From Aeromonas piscicola (lineage in GTDB: Bacteria; Pseudomonadota; Gammaproteobacteria; Enterobacterales; Aeromonadaceae): a stretch of DNA of 64,000 bases. The notes under the pieces were generated by a model, which did no database searches, had not been told where the DNA came from, and saw only the letters and a list, made by a program, of their open reading frames with translations. The number at the start of each line of letters is the position of its first letter. Within the stretch, counting starts at the first letter, position 1. Of the stretch, positions 33,731 to 42,342 are shown one piece after another. The stretch lies in assembly GCF_000820005.1 (NCBI RefSeq), contig NZ_CDBL01000090.1, positions 1 through 64,000 of the forward strand. Direction: 5' to 3'. The position numbers and the translations under genes were made by a program.

Positions 33731-35709
33731 AACATTTATTCCCATCCCCGCTGCTGCGGCCTGCCTTGATCCTGCTGGGGCTGACCCTTTCGCTCGCTTG
33801 CTGGGAGCTGGCCAGCCAGGTGCCGGGTGCGCTCTGGTGGCAGACCCTCTTTGCGCCCAATCTGGATGATGCCCGTCAAGCCGTGGTCCATTTCAGCTGG
33901 TTGCCCCGCTTGACGGTGACCCTGCTGGCCGGAGCCGCCCTCGGTCTGGCCGGCACCCTGATGCAGCAGGTGCTGCGCAACCCGCTCGCCTCGCCGACCA
34001 CACTGGGGGTGGCCTCCGGTGCCCAGCTGGCGTTGATGATGGTGACCCTGTTTGCCCCCTCCTGGCTGCTGCTGGGGCGGGAGTGGATCGCCATGGCCGG
34101 TGGCAGCCTCGCCATGGCGCTGGTGTTCGCCCTGGCCTGGCGCCGTCAGCTCAATCCTGTGGTCATCGTATTCGCGGGACTGGTGATTAACCTCTATCTG
34201 GCGGCCATCAGCATGGGGCTCTTGCTGTTCTTTCAGGAGGAGCTGAAGGGGCTGCTGGTGTGGGGCAGTGGCTCCCTGGCCCAGAACAGCTGGAGCGGAG
34301 TGAGCTACCTGCTGCCACGGCTGCTGGTGGCGGGGGGGCTGGCGGCTGTGCTGGTGCGCCCGCTGGCGGTGCTGGAGCTGGATGATGCCAGCGCCCGCAG
34401 TCTGGGGGTCTCCCTCCAAAACTTGCGACTGGCGGGGCTTGGCTTGGCGGTATTTGTCACCGCCTGCGTGGTGAGCGTGGTGGGGCTGATCGGTTTCATC
34501 GGGCTGGCGGCGCCAGCCATGGTGCGGTTGCTGGGGATCCGTCAGCTCGGCCAACGGCTGTTATGGGGGCCAATCCTGGGGGCTCTGCTGCTGACGGCCA
34601 CCGATCTGCTGCTGCAGACCCTGAGCAATGTCTGGCCCGTGCTGATCCCGACCGGTGCCATGACGGCATTGCTGGGGGCGCCGCTGCTGCTCTGGCTGAT
34701 CCCGCGGCTGGCCCTGAAGTCCGGCGCGCCTAAGGGGGCAAGCGGCCTGTCGGTCGCACGGCATCCGGCCCCGACTCGGCTGCTCACCTTGCTGCTGCTC
34801 GGCCTGGGGCTCGCCATCATAGGCTCCCTGCTGGTCGGGCAGGGGATGGCTGGCTGGAGCTGGCCGAGCTGGCTCAGGTGGCAGGCCCAACTGGAGTGGC
34901 GGCTGCCGCGCACTCTGGCGGCCGGCGCCGCCGGTGTCTTGCTGGCGCTGGCGGGCACCCTGCTGCAGCGGGTCAGCAACAACCCCATGGCGAGTCCGGA
35001 ACTACTGGGGGTGAGCGGCGGTACCTTTATGGGGGTGATAGCGACGGCCTTGCTGCTGCCGGCTTTGCCGTTGCCCATTATGCTGTTGGGCGGCCTGCTC
35101 GGCGCCTTCGCTTGTCTCTTGCTGCTGGTGCTGGTCAACCGCAAGCACGGCTTCCAGCCGGAGCGGATCCTGCTGTCCGGCATCGCCATCACGGCGCTGT
35201 TCGAGCCGCTGCAGGCCATAGCGCTGGCCAACGGCGACATGCGGGTGCTGCAGCTGCTCTCCTGGATGTCCGGCTCCACCTATTACGTTACCCTGCCGGT
35301 GGCCTATGGGCTGGTGGCACTGGCGGTATTGATGCTGGCAGCCTGCCTGCTCATCAGCCGCTGGCTCGATCTGCTGCCGATGGGGTCGGCGCTGGCGACC
35401 GCATTGGGCATTCGCCTCAACCGGGCCCAGCTCGCCATACTGCTGCTGGTGGCCGTGCTCACCGCCAGCGCCACCCTGGTGGTGGGGCCGCTCTCCTTCG
35501 TTGGTCTGCTGGCCCCGCACATGGCCAAGCTGATGGGACTGGTGCGGGCCCGTTGGCACCTGCTCGGTGCCGCCGCTTCCGGCGCCCTGCTGATGGTGTC
35601 GGCGGACTGGATCGGCCAGCAGATCCTGTTCCCGCAGGACGTGCCGGTCGGGCTGGTCTCCACCCTGTTAGGGGGCGCTTACTTCATGTGGTGCCTGCGC
35701 CGGCTCTAG
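33727..35709 (+). CDS. fhuB: Iron-hydroxamate permease FhuB (fused double-length)
   Basis: FhuB is the inner-membrane channel of the Fhu importer. The 660-residue protein consists of two homologous halves (about 1-325 and 345-660) fused in one chain, as in E. coli FhuB. Each half carries the FhuC-contact motif, seen as VGLIGFIGLAAPAMVRLLG and VGPLSFVGLLAPHMAKLMG, and about ten membrane helices. The gene overlaps fhuD by 4 bp and ends the locus before a bidirectional terminator. Confidence 0.94.
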   Translation: MKHLFPSPLLRPALILLGLTLSLACWELASQVPGALWWQTLFAPNLDDARQAVVHFSWLPRLTVTLLAGAALGLAGTLMQQVLRNPLASPTTLGVASGAQLALMMVTLFAPSWLLLGREWIAMAGGSLAMALVFALAWRRQLNPVVIVFAGLVINLYLAAISMGLLLFFQEELKGLLVWGSGSLAQNSWSGVSYLLPRLLVAGGLAAVLVRPLAVLELDDASARSLGVSLQNLRLAGLGLAVFVTACVVSVVGLIGFIGLAAPAMVRLLGIRQLGQRLLWGPILGALLLTATDLLLQTLSNVWPVLIPTGAMTALLGAPLLLWLIPRLALKSGAPKGASGLSVARHPAPTRLLTLLLLGLGLAIIGSLLVGQGMAGWSWPSWLRWQAQLEWRLPRTLAAGAAGVLLALAGTLLQRVSNNPMASPELLGVSGGTFMGVIATALLLPALPLPIMLLGGLLGAFACLLLLVLVNRKHGFQPERILLSGIAITALFEPLQAIALANGDMRVLQLLSWMSGSTYYVTLPVAYGLVALAVLMLAACLLISRWLDLLPMGSALATALGIRLNRAQLAILLLVAVLTASATLVVGPLSFVGLLAPHMAKLMGLVRARWHLLGAAASGALLMVSADWIGQQILFPQDVPVGLVSTLLGGAYFMWCLRRL

Positions 35710-35732
35710 GTTGGAGGATAAAAAACGCACAA

Positions 35733-35759
35733 AAAAGCCCGGAATGAACCCGGGCTTTT
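35733..35759. terminator. Bidirectional terminator between fhuB and mnmE
   Basis: The GCCCGG stem pairs with CCGGGC, flanked by A6 and T4, between convergent genes ending at 35709 and 35779. Confidence 0.9.
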
Positions 35760-35778
35760 CATTGTCTGTCGTACCGGT

Positions 35779-37140
35779 TTATTTACCGATGCAGAAGCTG
35801 GAGAAGATGCGGCCCAGCAGATCGTCAGAGCTGAACTCGCCGGTGATCTCGGACAGGGACTCCTGCGCCAGCCGCAGCTCTTCGGCCACCAGTTCCCCGG
35901 CGACATAGATTTCCAGCTGATCCTTGGCCACCAGCAACCGCTCGGCGGCGCGCTCCAGCGCATCCAGGTGGCGGCGGCGAGCCATGAAGCCCCCCTCAGT
36001 GTTGCCCTGGAAGCCCATGCAGGCTTTCAGGTGCTCGCGCAGGGCGGGCAGCCCCAGTTCTGTCTTGGCGGAGATGCGGTAGACGGCGTGGCCCAGCTCA
36101 CTGCGAGGAGCCAGATCTTCGCCGGTCAGGTCTGCCTTGTTGCGTACTACCGTGAGGCCGATGTTTTTTGGCAACCGATCAACAAATTCCGGCCAAATTT
36201 CCCGCGGGTCGATCGCATCGGTTGTTGTGCCATCCACCATAAAGAGCACTCGGTCGGCCTGCGCTATCTCGGCCCAGGCGCGCTCGATGCCGATCTTTTC
36301 CACCTGATCCTGGGTATCGCGCAGACCGGCGGTGTCTATGATGTGCAGCGGCATGCCATCCAGATGGATGTGCTCGCGCAGCACGTCGCGAGTGGTGCCG
36401 GCGATCTCGGTGACGATGGCTGACTCGCGTCCGGCCAGGGCGTTGAGCAGGCTCGATTTGCCTGCGTTGGGACGACCGGCGATCACCACTTTCATCCCTT
36501 CCCGCAGCAGGGCGCCCTGTTTGGCTTCACTGCGCACGCCGTCCAGCTCAGCCATGATGGCGTAGAGATCGCCTGCCACCTTGCCATCGGAGAGAAAGTC
36601 GATCTCCTCGTCCGGGAAGTCGATGGCGGCTTCCACATAGATGCGCAGCCGGATCAGGCTCTCCACCAGTTGCTGGATTTTGCTGGAGAACTGCCCCTGC
36701 AGGGAGTGCATGGCGCTGCGGGCGGCCTGCTCGCTGGATGCTTCAATCAGATCGGCGATGGCTTCTGCCTGGGCCAGATCCAGTTTGTCGTTCATGAAGG
36801 CGCGCTCGCTGAACTCGCCGGGACGGGCAGGGCGCAGCCCCTTTATTTGCAGGATACGGCGCACCAGCATGTCCATGATGACGGGGCCACCGTGACCTTG
36901 CAGCTCCAGCACATCTTCGCCAGTGAAGCTGTTAGGGGCTTTGAACAGCAAGGCTATGCCCTGATCCAGCGGTTGGCCTTGCTCATCCTTGAACGGCAGA
37001 TATTCGGCATAACGGATCCGGGGAAGCTTGCCGAGCACTATCTCGGCGACCTGTTCGGCGGCGGGGCCTGAGACCCGGACTATGCCAACGCCGCCACGGC
37101 CGGGCGCGGTGGCCTGGGCCACGATCGTATCTGTTGTCAT
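35779..37140 (-). CDS. mnmE: tRNA modification GTPase MnmE
   Basis: MnmE (TrmE) forms the cmnm5U34 tRNA modification together with MnmG. The 453-residue protein has the N-terminal tetrahydrofolate-binding domain, a central helical domain, and an inserted G domain with GRPNAGKSSLLNAL (about 223-236), DTAGLRD and NKADL. It ends in the conserved CIGK tail with its catalytic cysteine. A terminator separates it from yidC, so it likely has its own promoter. Confidence 0.97.
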   Translation of the reverse strand: MTTDTIVAQATAPGRGGVGIVRVSGPAAEQVAEIVLGKLPRIRYAEYLPFKDEQGQPLDQGIALLFKAPNSFTGEDVLELQGHGGPVIMDMLVRRILQIKGLRPARPGEFSERAFMNDKLDLAQAEAIADLIEASSEQAARSAMHSLQGQFSSKIQQLVESLIRLRIYVEAAIDFPDEEIDFLSDGKVAGDLYAIMAELDGVRSEAKQGALLREGMKVVIAGRPNAGKSSLLNALAGRESAIVTEIAGTTRDVLREHIHLDGMPLHIIDTAGLRDTQDQVEKIGIERAWAEIAQADRVLFMVDGTTTDAIDPREIWPEFVDRLPKNIGLTVVRNKADLTGEDLAPRSELGHAVYRISAKTELGLPALREHLKACMGFQGNTEGGFMARRRHLDALERAAERLLVAKDQLEIYVAGELVAEELRLAQESLSEITGEFSSDDLLGRIFSSFCIGK

Positions 37141-37181
37141 CTTGCTTGGCTCGTATGTTCGGTAATTGGGGACATTGTAAT

Positions 37182-37210
37182 AAAAAAGGCGGCCCGAAGG
37201 CCGCCTCTTT
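37182..37210 (-). terminator. Terminator after yidC
   Basis: The minus-strand hairpin GGCGGCC-TTCG-GGCCGCC is followed by T6, 17 bp after the yidC stop. Confidence 0.9.
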
Positions 37211-37227
37211 TGTCATCAGGGGGAAGA

Positions 37228-38874
37228 TCAGGTGCGGGTATGCAGCCCTTTCTTCTCAAGCTGACGATAGATGATGGTCTGCTGGGTAATGGAGATGACG
37301 TTGCTCACCAACCAGTACAGAGTCAGGCCAGCCGGGAACCAGAGGAACATGAAAGTGAAGATGATCGGCATGAACTGCATCACTTTCTGCTGCATCGGGT
37401 CTGTCACCGTGGTCGGGCTCATCTTCTGCAGATACCACATGGAAGCACCCATGAGGATTGGCAGCACGAAGAAGGGGTCCTTCACCGACAGGTCGGTGAT
37501 CCACAGGGTGAACGGCGCGTGACGCAGCTCAACGGATTCCATCAGGGCCCAGTACAGGGCGATGAAGATCGGCATCTGGACCAGAATAGGCAGGCAGCCA
37601 CCCAGCGGGTTGACCTTCTCCTTCTTGTACAGCTCCATCATGCCCTGAGACATCTTCTGGCGATCGTCACCGAAGCGCTCACGCAGTGCGGCCAGCTTGG
37701 GCTGCAGCATGCGCATCTTGGCCATGGAGGTGTATTGGGCCTTGGTCAGCGGGAACATGATGCCGCGTACCAGCAGGGTCAGCATTATGATGGCCAGACC
37801 CCAGTTCTGGACGAAACCGTGGAACACGGTCAGCAACCAGTGCAGCGGTTGGGCGATGAACCAGAGCCAGCCGTAGTCGACGGTCAGGTCGAGGTGGTTT
37901 GCCACCTTGGCCATCTGGTCTTGCAGCTTGGGACCCACCCACAGCTTGCTGGCCACTTCGGTCTGCTGGCCGGCAGCCACGTCTACCAGCGGCGCCTTGT
38001 AGCCAATGATGGCCTGGTCTTTACCAGGGATCACGCGGCTGTAGAAGCTGTTGGTATCGTCGGCATTCGGTGCCCAGGCAGAGACGAAGTAGTGTTGCAG
38101 CATAGCGACCCAACCACCCTTGGTGGTCTTGTTCAGGTCGGCATCCTTCATTTCGTCGAAGGTGTACTTCTTGTAGCGGCTCTCTTCGCTGGAGAAGGCG
38201 CCACCACGGTAAGCACTGGCTACCATGGCGTGACCTTCCTGATCCTTGGGCGTGGTCACGGTCTGCTTCAGCTGACCGTAGAACTGCACCTGGACCGGCT
38301 CGGCGGATTTGTTGTCGATCTTGTAATCGACGCCAATCGCATAGTCACCGCGCTTGAGCACGAACTCTTTGGTGAAGACCACACCCTTGCTGTCGGTCCA
38401 GGTCATCGGCACGACGACTTGATCCTGACCATCGGCCAGCTGGTAGCTGGTCTGAGTGGCTTCATAGGTGGGACGCCCCTGGGCCTGGCTGTCAGGACCA
38501 TCGCGACCTACCAGGCCGCTCTGGGCGACATAGAGGCGGTCAGGTTGACTGGTCAGCAGGACGAAGGATTGATCCTTGCCTTCTTCCAGCTTGTGGGCCA
38601 GCAGCTCGGCAGAAACGATATCACCGCCCTGGGTGTCCAGGGTCAGCTTGAGCACGTCGGAGGAGACGGTGATCAGCTTGCGTGCGGCGTTCGCGTTGGC
38701 TTGCTCGGAAACCTGAGGAATATCACCGGTCTGACCGGCTTCAGGTACGAAATGTTCGGTTTGGGCCACGGTAGTCGGGGCCGGCTTCGGAGCCTTATCA
38801 GACTCCCACTGTTGCCAGAGCAGAAAGCTCACGAACAGCAAACCGATCAGGATGAGATTGCGTTGTGATTCCAT
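37228..38874 (-). CDS. yidC: Membrane protein insertase YidC
   Basis: YidC inserts and folds inner-membrane proteins, alone or with Sec. The 548-residue protein has an N-terminal membrane anchor (MESQRNLILIGLLFVSFLLW), the large periplasmic P1 domain (about 60-335) and the conserved five-helix core (about 350-540) including NPLGGCLPILVQMPIFIALYWA-type sequence and the LTLYWLVSNVISITQQ segment. It belongs to the rpmH-rnpA-yidD-yidC cluster. Confidence 0.97.
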   Translation of the reverse strand: MESQRNLILIGLLFVSFLLWQQWESDKAPKPAPTTVAQTEHFVPEAGQTGDIPQVSEQANANAARKLITVSSDVLKLTLDTQGGDIVSAELLAHKLEEGKDQSFVLLTSQPDRLYVAQSGLVGRDGPDSQAQGRPTYEATQTSYQLADGQDQVVVPMTWTDSKGVVFTKEFVLKRGDYAIGVDYKIDNKSAEPVQVQFYGQLKQTVTTPKDQEGHAMVASAYRGGAFSSEESRYKKYTFDEMKDADLNKTTKGGWVAMLQHYFVSAWAPNADDTNSFYSRVIPGKDQAIIGYKAPLVDVAAGQQTEVASKLWVGPKLQDQMAKVANHLDLTVDYGWLWFIAQPLHWLLTVFHGFVQNWGLAIIMLTLLVRGIMFPLTKAQYTSMAKMRMLQPKLAALRERFGDDRQKMSQGMMELYKKEKVNPLGGCLPILVQMPIFIALYWALMESVELRHAPFTLWITDLSVKDPFFVLPILMGASMWYLQKMSPTTVTDPMQQKVMQFMPIIFTFMFLWFPAGLTLYWLVSNVISITQQTIIYRQLEKKGLHTRT

Positions 38875-38879
38875 AGTCT

Positions 38880-39128
38880 TCAGTTTCTTCGCTTTGGTTG
38901 CGGAACCGGGTCATAACCACCCTCGGATAAGGGATGGCATTTTAATAGACGTTTGCTGGCTAACCAAACGCCTTTTATGAAACCGTGAAGTCGGATTGCT
39001 TCTATCGCAAATTGGGAACAAGTTGGCGTGAAACGGCAGCGCGGCCCGAGCAGAGGGCTAATGATTAGCTGATACAGGCGTATCAGTTTGACAGCTACCC
39101 ATTGCAACGGCGTGACAGAGTGCGCCAT
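38880..39128 (-). CDS. yidD: Membrane protein insertion efficiency factor YidD
   Basis: YidD is a small membrane-associated protein that aids insertion. The 82-residue protein shows the family core YQLIISPLLGPRCRFTPTCS (residues 19-38) and the GGYDPVP motif near the end. It starts 34 bp inside the end of rnpA and is 5 bp from yidC. Confidence 0.95.
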   Translation of the reverse strand: MAHSVTPLQWVAVKLIRLYQLIISPLLGPRCRFTPTCSQFAIEAIRLHGFIKGVWLASKRLLKCHPLSEGGYDPVPQPKRRN

Positions 39129-39454
39129 AGCTTTTCCAGTAACTTGAACAGCTCCTCGTTATCCATCTCTTTGACGCCGCCCTTGGCGATCACGACTATG
39201 TCGATAGCGGGCAGGTTGGCTTGATTGAGACGGAAGCTTTCCCGGACCACTCGTTTGACACGATTACGCCAGACGGCACGCTTGAGTGCTTTTTTGGGCA
39301 CAGCGAGGCCAAGACGGGGATGTTCGAGGGTATTGGGACAGGCGAGAAGAGTAATTTGCGGAGAAGCGGCCCGGACAGGCTCGGCGAAAACGCGTTTGAA
39401 GTGTTCGGGAGTTAACAGACGTAACTCCCGAGAGAAGGTGTGCGGCGTTGGCAT
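39095..39454 (-). CDS. rnpA: Ribonuclease P protein component
   Basis: RnpA is the protein subunit of RNase P, which matures tRNA 5' ends. The 119-residue protein has the RELRLLTPEHFKRVF start, the RNA-binding RNR motif in AVWRNRVKRVVRESFRLNQ (about 62-80), and a high content of Arg and Lys. Its ATG overlaps the rpmH stop (TAATG), implying coupled translation. Confidence 0.96.
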   Translation of the reverse strand: MPTPHTFSRELRLLTPEHFKRVFAEPVRAASPQITLLACPNTLEHPRLGLAVPKKALKRAVWRNRVKRVVRESFRLNQANLPAIDIVVIAKGGVKEMDNEELFKLLEKLWRTLSRRCNG

Positions 39455-39588
39455 TAAACTACCAGACGGGCACGACCCTTGGCACGACGAGCGGCCAGAA
39501 CTTTACGACCGTTGGCAGTTGCCATGCGGGCGCGGAAACCGTGAGAGCGCTTGCGCTTCAGGTTGGACGGTTGAAAAGTACGTTTCAT
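39454..39588 (-). CDS. rpmH: Ribosomal protein bL34
   Basis: This 44-residue protein, MKRTFQPSNLKRKRSHGF at the start and GRARLVV at the end, is the 50S subunit protein L34. It is identical in plan to E. coli L34. It is the first gene of the rpmH-rnpA-yidD-yidC cluster, and its stop overlaps the rnpA start by one base. Confidence 0.97.
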   Translation of the reverse strand: MKRTFQPSNLKRKRSHGFRARMATANGRKVLAARRAKGRARLVV

Positions 39589-39672
39589 GATTCGATTCCG
39601 TATTTCTGTACAGTTTTGATTGTCACACTTAGCCGACGCGCCAGCTATAGCGTGTGACGACTAGCAAAAGAG

Positions 39673-39700
39673 GCCGAATTCTAAACAGAGTTCGGCTTTT
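39673..39700 (-). other. Hairpin in the rpmH leader
   Basis: The arms GCCGAATTC and GAGTTCGGC (one T-G wobble) form a stem with a 6-base loop. On the minus strand, a T-rich CTCTTTT follows. It lies between the rpmH promoter and the gene, so it may be an attenuator-like leader structure. On the plus strand it would resemble a terminator, but no plus-strand gene precedes it. Confidence 0.45.
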
Positions 39701-39786
39701 AGTCAATCCGCCGTTCCCTCTCATCTTGTCCTGACTCATCAATAAGCAGGAGAAGCTGACAGGATCCAGAGGATCAAGGGCTCCGG

Positions 39787-39814
39787 ATTATACTGGCAAC
39801 CCGGGGTTAAACAA
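39787..39814 (-). promoter_or_regulatory. Promoter of the rpmH-rnpA cluster
   Basis: On the minus strand TTGTTT (39809-39814) and a perfect TATAAT (39787-39792) are spaced by 16 bp. The leader to rpmH would be about 190 nt. Confidence 0.7.
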
Positions 39815-39825
39815 GGATCCTCCAA

Positions 39826-39850
39826 TAAAAAAGGCGGCCAGGCCGCCAAA
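39826..39850 (-). terminator. Terminator of the amino-acid ABC operon
   Basis: The minus-strand hairpin GGCGGC-CTG-GCCGCC is followed by T6, 7 bp after the ATPase stop. Confidence 0.9.
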
Positions 39851-39857
39851 GAGAGAG

Positions 39858-40592
39858 CTATTTAAGTACTTTTCGCAAGAACTCCCGGGTGCGGGGATCC
39901 TTGGGATCGACCAATATCTGATCCGGCGGGCCCTGTTCCACGATCCGGCCCCCCTCCATGAAGATCACCCGATCGGCAACATCACGAGCAAATTCAATCT
40001 CATGGGTCACCACCACCATGGTCTGGTGCTGGCGTGCCAGCTCCTTCATCAGGCCAAGTACTTCGTCGACCCACTCGGGGTCGAGGGCCGAGGTGGGCTC
40101 ATCGAACAGAATGACTTTGGAGTGAGCCGCCATGGCGCGGCCGATGCCGACCCGTTGCTGCTGACCGCCGGAGAGAGACGCCGGGTAGGCATCCTGCTTG
40201 TCGGCAAGCCCTATGTCCTTGAGGATGCCGAGGGCTGTGGCGCGGGCCTCTGCCTTTGGCTGCTTCCAGACGGTGATCAGCCCTTCGGCTATGTTGTCGA
40301 GCGCCGTCTTGTTGGCGAACAGGGCGTAGTTCTGGAACACGAAGGAGGCGCGCTTGCGCAGCTCTATGGCCTGCTGCTCGCTGGCGTTTGCCAGATCCAG
40401 CTGCAGATCATCGATGGCAAGGGTGCCTGCATCCGGTGTCTCAAGCAGATTCAGGCAGCGCAGCAGAGTCGACTTGCCGGTACCGGAGGGGCCGATAATG
40501 ACCACTATCTCCCCCTTCCTGACTTCCAGATCTATGCTGTTGAGCACCTTGTTGCCGTGAAATGCCTTGGAGAGGCCGGTTAATTTGATCAT
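39858..40592 (-). CDS. Polar amino-acid (cystine-type) ABC transporter ATPase
   Basis: This 244-residue ATPase has Walker A GPSGTGKSTLLRCLN, the signature LSGGQQQRVGIGRAMA, and Walker B VILFDEPTSALDP. It belongs to the polar amino-acid importer family. The ATP-binding gene is 12 bp behind the permease. Vibrio has an amino-acid ABC transporter of this kind beside dnaA, so the neighbourhood looks ancestral. The substrate is uncertain. Cystine, or another sulfur-containing or polar amino acid, is most likely. Confidence 0.9.
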   Translation of the reverse strand: MIKLTGLSKAFHGNKVLNSIDLEVRKGEIVVIIGPSGTGKSTLLRCLNLLETPDAGTLAIDDLQLDLANASEQQAIELRKRASFVFQNYALFANKTALDNIAEGLITVWKQPKAEARATALGILKDIGLADKQDAYPASLSGGQQQRVGIGRAMAAHSKVILFDEPTSALDPEWVDEVLGLMKELARQHQTMVVVTHEIEFARDVADRVIFMEGGRIVEQGPPDQILVDPKDPRTREFLRKVLK

Positions 40593-40604
40593 CGCAGACT
40601 TCCT

Positions 40605-41273
40605 TTAATAGGCTCGGTTCAGGTGCACTTCCAGCAGGTGCTGCAAGCGGGTGAAGATGATGACCACCACCCAGTAGACCAGGGCCACCGCCATGAAGCT
40701 CTCGAAGAACTTGAAGGAGGAGGAGGCTTCCATCTGCGCCTTGCCCATGATCTCGGCCACTCCCAGGGTGAACGCCAGCGAGGTGCTCTTGATCATGTCG
40801 ATGAAGTAGTTCATCAGCGACGGGGTCGCTATGCGGGCCGCCTGCGGCAATATGATCCGCCGCATAGCCTGATAGCGGCTCATGCCGATACTGAGCGCCG
40901 CTTCCATCTGACTCTTGTGAATACTCAGGATGGCGGCACGGATCGACTCGGCCATATAGGCGGCGAAGTGCAGGGTCAGACCGACGATGGCGGCGGTAAA
41001 GGCATCCATTCCCACGAAGACGGGAAACAGTTGCGGCAGTCCGTAGTAGAGCAGGAACAGCTGGACGAGCAGGGGCGTACCTCGAAAGAACGAGATATAG
41101 AGCATCGCCAGCCAGTGGATAACGGGGATGTGAAACACCCGTACTATCGCCAGGGTCAGCGACAGCACGAGTGCCAAGACGAATCCCCACAGGGCCATTT
41201 CCATCGTGGTGCTCAGGTATTTGAGCAGGATGGGGAACAGCCCTAGGGTGTACTCGAGGTCAAATTCCATCAT
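40605..41273 (-). CDS. Polar amino-acid (cystine-type) ABC transporter permease
   Basis: This 222-residue inner-membrane permease has about five helices. The SFFRGTPLLVQLFLLYYG segment (about 60-77) and the EAA loop EAALSIGMSRYQAMRRIILPQA are diagnostic of HisM/TcyL-type permeases. It begins directly after the stop of the binding-protein gene, with two consecutive ATG codons. Either could be used. Confidence 0.9.
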   Translation of the reverse strand: MMEFDLEYTLGLFPILLKYLSTTMEMALWGFVLALVLSLTLAIVRVFHIPVIHWLAMLYISFFRGTPLLVQLFLLYYGLPQLFPVFVGMDAFTAAIVGLTLHFAAYMAESIRAAILSIHKSQMEAALSIGMSRYQAMRRIILPQAARIATPSLMNYFIDMIKSTSLAFTLGVAEIMGKAQMEASSSFKFFESFMAVALVYWVVVIIFTRLQHLLEVHLNRAY

Positions 41274-42032
41274 TTATTTGTCGGTGATGTCAGCTGCGAA
41301 CCATTTCTCGGAGATTTGACGCAGGGCACCATCTTTGCGCATGGCGGTCAGGGCGTCGTCGACCTTCTTCAGCAGAGCCTGCTTTTCAGGCGTCTTCAGG
41401 AAGGGCAGGGCGTTCTCAATGGTCTCGAACGGTGCGCCAGCCTGTTGCAGCGGCAGCTTGGATTCCTTGATCAGCTGGGCGGTGGAGACGCGGTCCATCA
41501 CGAAAGCATCGATACGACCCAGGGCGACATCCTGCTCGAAGCTGGAGTCATAGGTGCGGATATCGATCTTTTTGTTCGGATCGTTTTTGCGCAGCAATTC
41601 TTCGAAGTTGGAACCCAGGTTAACGGCGACCGTCTTGCCTTCCAGATCCTTGATGCCGTGGATGGTGCTGTTGCCCTTGCGGACTACTATCTGGGCGCCG
41701 TCATAGACGTAGGGCTGGGAGAAGGCGTACTTGGCCTTGCGCTCGTCGGTGATGGTGATCTGGTTGGAGATGGTATCGACGCGGCCGGTTTCCAGCATGC
41801 CAAACAGGCCGGAGAAGCTGGCGGTAACGAACTCGACCTTGTAGCCGGTGCGCTCACCTATCTGGTTCCACATATCCACCTCGAAGCCCTGCAGCTTGTC
41901 CTGCTTGACGAAGGTGAACGGGAAATACTTGCCGGACATGCCGACCTTGATGGTTTCCTGGGCGATGGCTTGACCGGACAGGGCTGCCAGCAGAATGGCG
42001 GCACCGGAGACCAGCTTGATGGATGATGTCAT
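41274..42032 (-). CDS. Periplasmic amino-acid (cystine-type) binding protein
   Basis: This 252-residue solute-binding protein has a signal peptide ending QAIAQ (about 24 residues) and the family-3 fold with GMSGKYFPFTF, GFEVDMWNQIGERTG and DTISNQITITDERK. It leads the three-gene import operon, divergent from dnaA. The ligand pocket resembles cystine or polar amino-acid binders, but the substrate is inferred only. Confidence 0.9.
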   Translation of the reverse strand: MTSSIKLVSGAAILLAALSGQAIAQETIKVGMSGKYFPFTFVKQDKLQGFEVDMWNQIGERTGYKVEFVTASFSGLFGMLETGRVDTISNQITITDERKAKYAFSQPYVYDGAQIVVRKGNSTIHGIKDLEGKTVAVNLGSNFEELLRKNDPNKKIDIRTYDSSFEQDVALGRIDAFVMDRVSTAQLIKESKLPLQQAGAPFETIENALPFLKTPEKQALLKKVDDALTAMRKDGALRQISEKWFAADITDK

Positions 42033-42342
42033 GGGATTCCTCTCTCTGTTGTTCTGTATTTTTAGTTGTAATCACTGGATTTGCGCTGATGTTATTGGAA
42101 TAAAAGCCAAAGAATAAATGATATTTGGTTATATAAAATAACCGGTTCAGGTCTGGATCTTTGGTGCCATCCAGGATGGATCAGGCTGTGGGTAACTTTG
42201 GGGATGAAATCAGATCCATCGGTGCTGGATCCTTGAAAGTCAAGGATCTTATTTGCTGGATCCGCGAGGTGGCGGCTAGAGATCCAGCCGCTAAAAACGT
42301 AGAATAGCCGGTCTTTAGTTAATCAATTGACGGGAGTTTAGA
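42033..42342. promoter_or_regulatory. dnaA promoter region
   Basis: This 310-bp gap has no gene. It holds seven GATC sites within about 140 bp (42150-42290), a DnaA-box variant TGTGGGTAA (42187-42195, the same variant as in oriC), and a perfect inverted repeat GATCCTTGA-AAG-TCAAGGATC (42228-42248). A second inverted repeat, GCGGCT/AGCCGC, lies at 42272-42291, and a TAGAAT -10 box at 42300-42305. DnaA autoregulation and Dam/SeqA sequestration are likely. Confidence 0.75.
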
